Shown here: positions 1 to 10,205 of the stretch, piece after piece | How positions within the stretch are numbered: the stretch's first letter is position 1 | Layout of the letters: each line of letters opens with the position of its first letter | NCBI RefSeq assembly: GCF_932526225.1 | Contig: NC_064041.1 | Location: 11,700,813 to 11,764,812, forward strand | Direction of reading: 5' to 3' | DNA from: Nematostella vectensis | Taxonomy: Eukaryota > Cnidaria > Anthozoa > Actiniaria > Edwardsiidae | DNA length: 64,000 nucleotides | Notes under the pieces: generated by a model | Databases searched by the model: none | What the model was told of the DNA's origin: nothing | Seen by the model: the letters and a program-made list of their open reading frames with translations, nothing else | Made by a program: the position numbers and the translations under genes

Positions 1-945
1 AGTGAAGTCACGATGGAGTTACCATTTGCATCAACATCATCGTCATCATTAAGCACATCACCACACTTTGCGTCACCTTGCTCCATTGGGAAGGTATGTG
101 ACAAAGTTTCATCCACACCTACTATATATATATACCTGTCTATCATCAGGCCTTTTGGGACCTGAATTATATACAGTCGATTGACAAAACATTGTAGTCA
201 ACCAGCTTAGCGACTACGTGACAAGCTTGCATGTAGGCATGGGTTAAAATCACAGAAGTGCCAAGCTGCATATAGCTGCAGCATGACTTCAGGCATAGAC
301 ATGGTGGCTAATATATGCAGCTAGACGCTTCAGTGGTTTTTACCCATGCTTACTTGCGGGCTTGTCGCATAGTCACAAAGCCAGTATATATTATATTATT
401 TAGTTTTTCATTTATACTTTTCTGTTTAATAGGAGTCTTGGGCGGTTATTGGAACAGAAAAACGCCCAATTCCAACACAAAAAAGACCTATAGACATCAC
501 TAGAATAAGCACCCCTAAGCCTAGAACACCAGTAAAGAACACAAGCTCATACTCGATTCCATCGAGACGGCAGAGTGCTATCCCTATGACCAATTCCTGG
601 GTCAGGTCCTCAGTATATGAAAATGGAAAAAAGTTTTACTCAGATGATATAGCCAAATGTATGCCCTCAAGAAGTTTCAGTGCCCCAAACATGGGAAATG
701 AGCAGTTTGAGTGGCCTTCTAAAGGGGGAAGTCAACAAAAGGTTGGCATAAGTGAAGGAAAATCAAGAACTTCTCAAGCTACCCAAAATGGGACACAGAC
801 TTGCTCAAGAGCTGTAGACTACTCATGCTATACAGAAATGTTTAAAAATGTTTTGGAGTATTATGGGAGCAACAAGTTACGGACTAAGACAAATAAGACC
901 CAGCCCAGTTCTGAGAGTTCTACTTTGCTGTCTGTGCACACATAG
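1..945 (+). CDS. 3' end of an unrecognised Ser/Lys-rich protein gene (last two exons)
   Basis: Two exons are visible: one from before the window to 93, and 433-945. The first is open in frame 1, very rich in Ser/Thr/Pro, and ends in AAG followed by a GTATGT donor. The second starts after a long pyrimidine tract ending in AATAG at 432 and continues in the same phase (phase 0) to a TAG stop at 943-945. The encoded tail, about 200 aa, is basic and polar, with repeated Thr-Pro, Lys-Arg-Pro and Ser-rich stretches and no membrane segment or recognised domain; it looks intrinsically disordered. It is convergent with the factor B gene, which ends at 2250. I do not recognise the family, so no function is assigned. 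The exon pair is well supported by splice signals; the identity is unknown. Confidence 0.6.
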
Positions 946-2249
946 CAGTGCGCCAGACATAGCTCAGCATCCAAGGAAAGAAGGCATCACTCTGCTAGAC
1001 AAAGATCAAAGAAATTATAAGGCTATAGATATATCTGCCGCATTCATATGAATTTGGTATTTAAATTGTTACTTTACAGTGGAACTTCTATATAAAGAAC
1101 TGAAATCAGCACTTTGGTAAGAAAGTCCGTTATAAAGAGGTTGTCCGCTTAATCGATGTCCGTTATATAGAAGTTTCACTGTCTTTTCTTTCTTGCTGTG
1201 TTATGTCTGTTCTTTTTAAGTGCAGGGGCAGCAAATGGAAGGGGCGCTAGCCTCCCCCTGTTTGAGTGGGTGACGTTCTTTTGCATGAGAATTTTAATAT
1301 TTCAAACTAAAAAGTGCAAGTAGGTGCATTATGGAACCGCTCCGTCGCTCCTGAAGTGGAGAGCAAGCTAAAATAAGAATAGAGGGATGTTTATTTCCTT
1401 GTTTTGCTGTGTTATGTCTGTAATAGTTGGAAAAGCAGAAGATAAGCTGAAATAAGCAGAGGGAGAAATGGATATTGCTTGGAAAGTGATTGTGGCAGTG
1501 TTAATACTGGGCTTTAAGAAACTCAAGCTATTAAATTCAACATTTAATAGGGTTGCTGGCCAAACTAGAAAAGCATACCAGGTTAACTGTTAATTTAAAA
1601 GAGTAGCTGCACATATCGCAGAATATTGATTCAACGTAGATTTTAACGAAAGAAATTTGTAAGTTTATAATAAATATATAGCAAACACTTATAGATGATA
1701 AATATAGATAAAGCAAATATATTTTCTTACAGAATAATTTTGAAAAGAATAACATGAAATGTTTCAACAAAAACCGTTCCACTCTTATTTGCGCGCGCTC
1801 TATCAGAGCAAGGAGCTAGATAATGGAACTCTTGGAGTTAGCCATGAACTTGCGAGTATGGCGATATTCTCACCAGTAACTAAGGTAGCGTGTGGAAGGG
1901 AGGGGGTGAGCTTATGGAAGAAAAGATACACTCTTGCTATCAAAAACTTCCACTATATCTTTATTAAATAAAATATATATAAGATGTTCTGTTTATCAGT
2001 TTTAGCAAAAGAGAATGATTCGTGCTCTCTTGGTTTTACTGCTTTTTATAAGGAAATAAACAAAAGAAACTTGGAGAACAGGATACAAAGCGCCACTATC
2101 TGTTTCTAGCGTGACTACAGCGGGTTAGTTGCCTGACGAAATTTACAAGCTGCTTTTGCGTGACAATCTTATAACGTGTGATTTGCGCGACTGCGTTACA
2201 TACTGTTCCTAGACTTATTATGTTGGTCACGCTATATTTTCGTGACTTT
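946..2249. other. Convergent intergenic region, no gene seen
   Basis: The stretch separates the 3' ends of the plus-strand gene and the factor B gene. It holds one small inverted-repeat element near 1076-1182. Otherwise it is AT-rich, and its short reading frames have no splice context or protein-like composition. Confidence 0.5.
1076..1182. mobile_element. Short MITE-like inverted-repeat element
   Basis: The left end reads acagtggaacttctatataa. The right end is a near-perfect inverted match ending in cactgt. About 107 bp lie between the outer ends, with no coding capacity. CTTT on both sides may be a target duplication, but could be chance in this T-rich sequence. The termini resemble pogo/Tigger-type ends. 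Confidence 0.55.
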
Positions 2250-3454
2250 CTACTTGTCTCCTTTCGGTATGGCTGTCTTGATTATCCAGTGTACATATGG
2301 CTCTACTCTAGTGTAAAACCCATATTTGTCTTTTTGTCCGCACCCCTCCCCCCAACTTACAATCCCCGCCGACACCCATCGATACTTGCCCTCTCTACGA
2401 AACTCTCGGACAAAACTCCCCCCACTATCCCCATGACAGGTGTCATTGCCACCCTTGCCATCACCCGCACAGAAAGTTACTGTCGCGTTGAAATTGTGGC
2501 GTGTGGACCTATCGCACACATCATTGGGTTGTATCTCAAATGCCGAGTGTCTTAGTACCTTGGCCCTTTTAGTGTTTTTGTTGAGCCTCTGTCCAACCTT
2601 CAGTTCTTCGATGACACCCCATCCAGGAACAACTCCGTACTTTTTAGGTTCGAGTAAGTTTTCCCCTTTTTTCGGTAGGCATACCGTGCGTACGAAGGGG
2701 CCGAGCTTAACTGCTTCACTAAGCCGGACCAGAGCAATGTCGTTTTCGAAATCGGGCGCATCTTTGTAGTTAGGGTGTAGAATGATGTCCTTTCCAACTA
2801 GGTCTTGTTGAGTAGGTTCTTTTATCAGCAGATGGTTATCACCCACTTTAAGCACGTAACTAGAAATGTTGGAATAAATAATAAGTGAAATTAACTATCG
2901 GTTACATACTGGATTTCATTAACTTACACATTAAAGAAGACACGACTTTTGATAAAATATTTTAAGTTTAAGTTTAAGATACTGTTTCAGGAACTGCTGA
3001 GATACCCGGTATAATAGTTCTAAGTTACCTTTTTTATTTTTTTTTTTTTCGGTATAGCAATTCCATTACTGTCAATAAGTCACTCACCCCTCCGGAAACA
3101 CGATGTCTTTTTCTCGGCGTTTAGTGATTGGGTTTGTTTTGTAGAAACAATGTGCTGCTGTGAGCACCCATTCGCGGTTTATCAACGCACCACCACAAAT
3201 CTGCATTTGGTTACCTGAAAGACAGACCACGTGATGTTATCAAATTGACTCGCTCCCTTTCTGTTTTCCTAGGTACGCGTATGAACGAGAGACGCCTTCA
3301 ACGTATGGCACCCAGAGTACCTGCGCATATGACTTACCAGAATGATCAAATCTGTAAATCCCAACTTGCCACGGCCACGTGCCATGCCCCGCCTCGTTCC
3401 CTCCCACGATCCTCGCGCGGAGATTTGTTTGGCTTTCACCGCATGGCGAATAGT
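2250..3454 (-). CDS. Factor B trypsin-like protease domain (three exons)
   Basis: The exons are 3454-3338, 3214-3088 and 2859-2250. The domain opens with an SPCGES segment and a classical activation sequence RIVGGNEAG, then TAAHC (His), NDIALVRL (Asp), and GNDTCHGDSGGS (Ser). The Asp six residues before the Ser predicts trypsin-like Arg/Lys preference. The Cys in SPCGES is placed to tie the preceding chain to the protease, as in two-chain trypsin-family zymogens. The stop codon is at 2250-2252. The domain ends in an amphipathic helix (VHWIIKTAI), as expected for the family. Confidence 0.92.
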
Positions 3455-6400
3455 CTAGAAGCGAAGAAAAACTTAGTTATTACTAGCCTTATTCAAGGGG
3501 CTCTATGACCGGGTTCCCTGTGGTGGGATAGTGTGACTCCAGACAAGCCAGGCTCTGGATTTCCCTGAAAATATTTTTATCTGCGTTGAGCCAGTGGTGT
3601 TGAGCCAGTGGTGTTGAGCTTCATTTAGGCTTCAGTTCAACTAGTGTAAATAATTGTATAGCTTTACGCTATAGTGTACAAAAGATGACATGCTTTCTAG
3701 CTAATAAGCGAGCAGAACTAGCCTTTCGTTTGCACTCGATATTCCCATGGATTACTCGTCTGCTTTACTGTTTTATATGGACACGTACCTATTTTAATAT
3801 GTACTGCTTTTTTCACTGCACTCAACAGTTGCTTGTATTTGCGAACAGAAATCACGTATTCATCCTCGGGTTCCGAGGCGATCTCCATCAATTCGCGCCT
3901 GCGTACTTTCTTTCCCACGCCGATCGCGTAGATCTGGAACCCCTTGTCCTTTAAGATTTTAGCAGCCTTGCGCGGGCTTCCGCCGATGTTTGAGTGACCG
4001 TCGGTGATGAAAAATAGGGCCTTTTGGCTTCCTTCTCGAGTGAAAGGCACAACCTACACAGATGTAAAAAATGTGAAAAAAAAAAAAACAATGGTTTGTT
4101 GTCACGTGCTGTCCGATAACATGCTCTCACATCCGGTGATCACGTGGTTTATCCTATCTAATCACGTGCACTGACCTGTCTGATGGTGGTGTCGAGTGCC
4201 AAGCGGCTAGCGGTTCCTCCTCCACTCCGTTTTATCTTGCCAATTTTCGCGATTACACTTTTTGCTGTCAGAGCCCCTGCGTCTCCCAGATTGAACTCAA
4301 GGTGAGATTCTGTTCCGTATGTTATCGCTGCCACGTGCGTCCCTCCGGGCCTGAGAAGAAAAATGATTTAACGTATGTTATCGCTATCATGTGCGCCACT
4401 CCGGGCCTGAGAAGAAAGAGGAATGCTTTAGCATTAAACGGGGACTAGGATATCACGTGACCTTTTGGGTGGCAAATTCAAGCCAAAATAAACACATGAC
4501 TTCGACCGTCACGCCAAAGACGACGAAAAATGCTTTCCGGAAAAAAAATGCTTAATTTGTAAGAACTAGATAAGTTGCTATTTGTTGCTGCTATATTGTC
4601 GCTAAAAGCCTGAGAGCGCGCTACTGTGCCACCCAAACAGTCACGTGATTTCTTAGCGCAAGTCCCCGATTGCCTAGTAATTGCATTATTAAAAAAACAT
4701 GCTTTCTAAAATAATATAATTTACTTGAAAGTCCGTGACATAAAATGGATTATTTCATTTGCATGTGCAAGAAGCTCGACCATCCCTGAGCCTTACGATA
4801 CGCGTACCGTCAACAATCACGTGATTTTAAATTCAACAAATCATGACCTACTTTTATCGATCACGTGGCTTACCTTAACCAATCACGTGACTTCCATTTG
4901 CCGACCACATGACTTACTTCTAAAAATCACGTGACCGTTACGCCTCCCCTCTACCCTTCCCTGACCTTGTAACATGATTCACGTGACTTACATTTTCTGA
5001 CCACGTGACTTACCCCTAAAAAATCACGTGACCCTTACGCTTCCCCTCGACCTTTCCCTGACCTTGTAAAATGATTCACGTGACTTACTTCCAGGAAGTC
5101 CCCAGCAGCTTGACGAGCTCTATGGAGAAATCAAGCCCAAGCCGGAAGTCGTCCATTTTGATGCTGCTGGATGCGTCAAACACAAAAACCACGTCCAGTC
5201 CTCCCGCTTCATTCAGCTCAATAGCACGCGCTCTCATATCCACCTCCGTCAAGTTGCATGTGGAGTTCATTCCAGAGCACGTGTACTCTAACATGGTGTC
5301 TATGTTACGCTTCAGCTGGTAGGCGGTGCTGTTGACATCTTTGATCATGTATTCGAAATCAGCTGGGAAAAGAACAAATGCAAATCTTGGGATTTACATT
5401 TGACTTTCGATAGCCCGAACCCTTGGTGACTCGAGCCTCCTTTGCTTAATATATTGAATTATCACTCTTAGCATCCGAGCCTCCCGCTGCAACTAAAATG
5501 GTGATGCTCATAGTTGACAATGATAAGGATGGTTATAATGATCGTGGTCGTGATGGTGATGGTTATTATGATGGTGGCAATGGCGATGGCGATGGCGATG
5601 GCGATAGCGATGGCGATGGTAATAATGACGATGATAATAATGGTTATAATGGTTGCGGTAAAGTTGATACTGGTCGGGGTAATGATTATTGATGATGGTA
5701 ATAGTATCGATGGTTATAGTAATTAATCATGATTATGGCGGTAGTGGTTGTGATAATAGATGATGATGATGATGATCGTGATGGTGATGGTGATGATGAT
5801 GTATGATGATAATAGTGGTGATGGCGATGGAATTGATCAAGGTGTTCTTGTTGTTACTCTGATTATGATAAGCAGAATCATCCATGCTATCTTACCCATG
5901 CATTTAGCCTCACTTCCAGTCCATTTCCCATTGGCTTGACACCTTCGTTTAGCCGAACCAACAAGTACAAATCCAGGTCGACAAGAGAACTCGACTTCCG
6001 CACCAAAGTTATAGCGGTTTCCCTTCTTGAAACCGCTGACAGGCACCCCAGGGTCAGGACAATCGGAAGCTAAAATATGCAGAAAATGTAAGTTAAGTCA
6101 CATACATCGGATTTACTACAAGCTAGAACCTGTTTGACGAAATATTTATACATACCACCGTCATCACACACGGCTACGGAGCCACTCCACATTCTGTTTG
6201 ATTGACAGGTACGGACACGTGACCCCCTGAGTATGAGCCCTGATTGGCAGGCGAAGGTTACATGTTTGCCAATGGCAAAATTATTCCCAATTCGACGACC
6301 ATTGTCAGGACGTCCTGGGTCAGGACAGGAGATTTCTGCCAAATTGAAGAACAAAAAAATACTCAGTTTAACAAAGAGAGAAAAAGTATGTGTTCTAGAG

Positions 6401-9400
6401 ATTGTATTGACTAAGGATAAGACACGTGTCAAGTATTATTAGGTTGTGCGTGTTTGTTAATTATTTAATGTGTTCAAATTAAATTGATAAATTGAATGCT
6501 TAAAGTATGCGCGGAACTCAATTCATTTAGAATACCAAGTTTAGAAATAAAATAGAAAAAGAGGAACAAGAATTATTGCCTAAGCGTTGTCTTATTGATA
6601 TGGCCCTATAACCCTGGGTTCAGTCGCCCATCCTATAGCCCTTGGTTCCCATCCTATAGCCCTTGGCTAAGTCTACCTACTTCTACAATATGGCCTGCGT
6701 CGTGGTAAAGGTGTCCAACCATTTTCAAGGCATATCATTATGTCTGGACCAATCAGATCATAGCCCTCGTTGCATTCGAAAAGCAGAAGCGTCCCATTAC
6801 GGAATCTCTCATCCGTGGTGTTGATGATGCCGTTTGTAAGCTTGAGACTATCTCCTACCGGGCACGTGATCACTACAACGAAAATAAGAGTGCAGGTTTT
6901 TAACCAGGATTACCTGAGGGGGGGAGGGGCGGGGGGAGCGCAGTGTCATAGGAATCAAATCGAAAAATCATAGTGTTTGAAGATTCTTTAATAAAAATTA
7001 CACACTTTTTGGCCGCCAAGGTACGTTGTACGAGCCTGGAGTGGGGATAGTAAGGAAATGCGCTTGCCTGCGTAGCTCACCAGTAAGTTATACTAGACTT
7101 CGGGCTATTTTGTACATTTGGTACGTTTGGCTAAATCGAAAATCTGACTGCTCCACCTTTTTCATTGTTTCCGTCCGAGAAACTTTCTTCAAAAAAGGCA
7201 ACGTTTAGTGTTTTGTTTTTTTAGAAACTTGCTAAATAGGCAAAATAGGCAATGTGTTTCGTTGTTTCCAAGACACTTGCTATTAAAGCAAGAACTACGA
7301 TTCAGTGTTTTAGAGAAACTATTAAAACAAGCAATGTGTACCGAACGTTAAAAACTGATCCGAAACCTAATAAGTCTAAAAGCAAGAAAAATAAATAAAA
7401 GCACATTAAGAAATAATCAAATCCTATTAAGTAACATTCCATTTACACTATAAGAATTAGCACTAAAGACTAACAGCTAACCAACAGCCAAAGTTTTCGA
7501 TCCTAAAGTTTAGTCTTTAGTAGAATACTGCACTAATACTTCTTCAAGCTTTTATCCAAAATTTTTTGGTGGAGGCTTGTGTTTAGATGACCCCCCTCTC
7601 CTCCCCATTTAATGCCACCTATACTTGTATGTGTATTAAACTCAATTGCTTTATCGACTTACGCTCACAACGCGGTTTTCTGGACCATCGGCCATTGCGA
7701 CGACAGCGTCGATACCTACGTCCTTGCATTCTATAGCCAGGTTGGCATTCATAGTATATTTTACTTCCGGCGATGAAGCTATTTCCGGTAAAGTTAGCGT
7801 GAGCTACAGGGTCGGGCTGCCCGCATGAAATGGCTGTCGACAGAGATGAATATTGAGTTGTAAAATCTTAGTTGATCTCCGTAATCTCTTATATTAAAGC
7901 ACAAATTTGAAATAACACGTGACCACCCACGTGACCACCCAAGTGTATTACAGGCGCGTTACCAGGGGGTGTGCAGTGTTTTTTTTTTATTAAAACCGCA
8001 TTGTCACCAGTTTACTTTCGGTCGATTACCTAACAATATCCGATGATTTTTAACGGGAAACGCGAAAAATATTTCAAAATTTTGAAAGCAGTGTGTCTAT
8101 TGGAAGTTTCTTCGAGGATGTGATTGATAATTTAGAGCGGATGGCCTGTTGAATATCTCGGATTCTTATAGATTCTTTTGTCTTTTAACGGTTGAGGTTT
8201 CCGTCGGACCTCCGGAAGTAAACTGGTGACAATGCGGCTTTAGGCATCATAAAATATTATCCTTTTTCAATAAATCTATGACTGCACGCCCCCCCCCCCC
8301 TCACACACAATCTCGGTACGCGCCTGTTTTGTATTTGTGCAATACCAATGGAAGGCAAAGGAGACTGCTCCCAAGCAACAGATGAGACAGTCTCACGGTT
8401 CATATAGGAACCCTGCAGCAACACACCGTGAGGTCTGGGAAAATCTCATTCCACGAGGGGTCCCTCGGTAAGTTCTGTCAAGTGCATGGCAGACCGCAGG
8501 GCGTGGAGAGAAGTGGGGTCAGCTCGGCTAAGGCCAAAGGGTGGGGCTAGTAAGTTGGAGGCAGGGCATGAATGCTAGTCAGAAAAGGGAAACCAAGTAT
8601 AATGTACAGCAAGAGGGCATATCATTTTATTGAAAATTAGTATCTTCATTACTCAGTATTGCACCCATCAATGCGAAGCCGGTGGGGAAGATGTGGCAAG
8701 GGAAAAGGGTTAAAACAGTTTCAGTGTTTTACACTGTTCAGCGCTTGTTATATAGCTCAAGCTGTCTCTAAATTTATCCTACCGTACGCCCTTGACAAGG
8801 GATATTTGATCACAATAATATGGCCCAGTGTGAGGAATTTCTTAAGATTCAGGCTCCAATAATGACCCAAGGGAATTTGACTGAAAAAAAAGCAAAAATG
8901 TCAAATCCCTACCCCTTGCCACATCTCCCCTTACTGGCTTAACATTGATAGGTGCAAAATTGTATCAACAGCATGTTTTTACCTAAATTACTTACGTTTA
9001 CAAACCGGCTTTTTTCCAAGCAGCGTTCCATTCTTGCACTGTCTTACCGTCCACTTCTCTCCATTCTCAAGAACCGCTTTATTCGTACATTCGTATTTCA
9101 CTTTGGCGTACATCCGGGACTCTGATTTTGACTTGCGCACTGAGATGCGCGTGAAGGATGGCGGTCTCTCTATCAGTTTTTTGACAACCTCTTTACATCC
9201 GGGCTTTTTAGTCTTTTTAGCTGAAGGAAACAAGATCATATAGAAACCCTTAAAATCAAAAACCTGTTAGCCAAAATCTCTTACCCCCCTCCCCCCGTAG
9301 TAAAATAAAACCCTATTAACTCGCCTAATCAACGCAAAAATAGGAAAATTCGCATGAAATAATGGTAACTTCTCTCCTTTCAAAAGTGAAATTTCGTTTT

Positions 9401-10205
9401 AGCGTTTTAACTTTTTTTCCGTTTAGCGTTCTTCTAATGTTTTGACACACATGTTCAGTTCAAAAAGTTGATTTTATTTGTATTGAATACGGCTCTTTTA
9501 TAATACGATATTTGAGCGTTTCTTTACTGTTATTGATCACCAAACTTAGAAAAAAGATTGAGCTAGGCAATAAAAACAAAACAAAAATCCTGAACTGTGT
9601 TAACATACCCAAAAAAGATATACCCTCGATATTCTTATACATCCCCTTCATACATACCCTTCATATATCCCCTTCATACACCCCCCTCATACACCCCTTC
9701 TTACATCCCCTTCATACATCTTTTACGTTGTGCTGTCGTGCAGACCGCTAGAAATATCCCAAGAACACACACCAAAACTTTGCTTGTGCACCTGCACTCC
9801 CTCCCCCCCCCCCTGGGTACGGGCCTGTACCCCCCCCCCCCCCTGTATCTCATGGAGTAACTTACGTTGTGCTGTCGTGCAGACCGCTGGAAATATCCCA
9901 AGAACACACACCAAGACTTTGCTTGTGCACCTGCACTCCCTCCCCCCCCCCCCTGGGTACGGGCCTGTACCCCCCCCTGTATCTCATGGAGTAACTTACG
10001 TTGTGCTGTCGTACAGAACGCTAGAAATATCCCAAGAACACACACCAAGACTTTGCTTGTGCACCTGCACTCCCTCCCCCCCCCCCTCCCGGTACGGGCC
10101 TGTACCCCCCTTCCCCTGTATCTCATGGAGTAACTTACGTTGTGCTGTCGTGCAGACCGCTAGAAATATCCCAAGAACACACACCAAGGCTTTGCTTGTG
10201 AGCAT
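2250..10205 (-). CDS. Complement factor B-like serine protease (complete, 12 exons)
   Basis: Exons in coding order: 10205-10139, 9220-8996, 7833-7663, 6872-6681, 6335-6156, 6069-5896, 5362-5089, 4350-4176, 4053-3789, 3454-3338, 3214-3088, 2859-2250. All phases join, giving about 858 aa. Domain order is signal peptide, five CCP/sushi-type modules, vWA domain, trypsin-like protease. That is the Bf/C2 architecture of the complement pathway, where the vWA domain binds activated C3 via a metal site and the protease forms the C3 convertase. Vertebrate factor B has three CCPs; this one has five, the first atypical. Each CCP exon is a symmetrical phase 1-1 unit, the usual shuffling class. Catalytic His (TAAHC), Asp (NDIAL) and Ser (GDSGGS) are all present, so an active enzyme is expected, probably secreted into mesoglea or gastrovascular fluid. 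Factor B genes are known in anthozoans. The family call is firm; the splice details are inferred. Confidence 0.93.
3789..5362 (-). CDS. Factor B von Willebrand A domain (three exons)
   Basis: The exons are 5362-5089, 4350-4176 and 4053-3789. The metal-ion-dependent adhesion site is intact: Asp-x-Ser-x-Ser in FVFDASSSIKM, a Thr in SGGGTAS, and the Asp in FFITDGHSN. This is the Mg-dependent surface that in factor B/C2 binds C3b/C4b. The first exon also encodes a linker of about 50 residues with two Cys before the first beta strand. The donors are GTAAGT, GTCAGT (weak) and GTACGT. The last exon ends with one base that joins the protease exon. Confidence 0.88.
4790..5090 (-). repeat. Donor-like CACGTG-rich repeat in the first vWA intron
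   Basis: A block of about 105 bp is duplicated head to tail (roughly 4880-4985 and 4985-5090), with further degenerate copies to the left. On the coding strand the intron starts GTAAGTCACGTG, and GTAAGTCACGTG or close variants recur several times in the block. The repeat therefore restates the 5' splice site. Many CACGTG palindromes extend back to about 4100. Confidence 0.7.
5490..5840. repeat. GAT/GGTGAT microsatellite-like tract in a factor B intron
   Basis: Imperfect triplet and hexanucleotide repeats of the type gatggt, gatggc and aatgat run through the block. They produce long shadow reading frames on the plus strand (Asp/Gly-rich or Met/Val-rich) that have no gene context. Confidence 0.8.
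5896..9220 (-). CDS. Factor B CCP/sushi modules 1-5 (five phase 1-1 exons)
   Basis: The exons are 8996-9220, 7663-7833, 6681-6872, 6156-6335 and 5896-6069. Modules 2, 4 and 5 have the classic pattern: Cys-Pro/Gly start, Tyr/Phe-x-Cys, a Gly-Tyr/Phe-x-Leu-like turn, and a late Trp before the last Cys (for example NGRWSRKPRC and NGKWTGSEAKC). Module 3 also has a Trp (ENGWTPL). Module 1 is the odd one: it is Lys/Arg/Ser-rich with longer spacing between cysteines, though it keeps a Trp and a terminal Cys. In factor B these modules contact C3b and factor D. The donor of module 4 can be read as either of two overlapping GT sites three bases apart; the GTATGT site is the better match. Confidence 0.85.
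7950..8328. mobile_element. MITE with gcgcgtacc ends, hosting a second MITE
   Basis: The left end is acaggcgcgttaccaggg. The right end ggtacgcgcctgt is its inverted counterpart. The interior is taken up mostly by a separate element (7992-8242). A poly-C run lies just inside the right end. The element sits in a factor B intron. Confidence 0.55.
7992..8242. mobile_element. MITE family A, copy 1 (about 250 bp)
   Basis: The terminal inverted repeats are about 24 bp: ccgcattgtcaccagtttac on the left and gtaaactggtgacaatgcgg on the right. Related copies lie at 23587-23803 (inverted) and 38838-39060. It has no coding capacity. Confidence 0.8.
8659..8951. mobile_element. MITE of about 290 bp with 40-bp terminal inverted repeats
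   Basis: The left arm contains gaagatgtggcaaggg. The right arm contains the inverse (cccttgccacatctcccc). The two arms match over about 40 bp with several mismatches. It lies in a factor B intron and encodes nothing recognisable. Confidence 0.65.
9723..10138 (-). repeat. Three extra tandem copies of the factor B signal-peptide exon
   Basis: Units of about 131-139 bp repeat downstream (coding sense) of exon 1. Each contains the signal-peptide core and the donor ACGTAAGT, or ACGTAAAA in the most distal copy. Copies end near 10000, 9866 and 9728. They lack the exon 1 start codon: CCATGCTCACAAG is replaced by GCAGGTGCACAAG. C-rich runs separate the units on the plus strand. Confidence 0.85.
10139..10205 (-). 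CDS. Factor B exon 1: signal peptide
   Basis: ATG at 10205-10203 opens a 22-codon exon with a short basic start (MLTSK), a hydrophobic core (VCVLGIFLAVC) and small residues before Ala-Gln, which is a textbook secretory signal. The donor is CAAC|GTAAGT at 10138, phase 1, which matches the acceptor of the first CCP exon. The same exon and donor reappear three times in the following intron. Confidence 0.85.

Noticed and set aside
3540-3585. An extra factor B exon between the vWA and protease exons (after AATATTTTCAG)
   Set aside because: The acceptor-like site is good, but no phase gives an open exon with a credible donor, and the vWA exon (GTACGT donor) joins the RIVGG exon directly in phase.
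5498-5726. Asp/Gly-rich and Met/Val-rich ORFs
   Set aside because: They are translations of GAT-type triplet repeats in a factor B intron.
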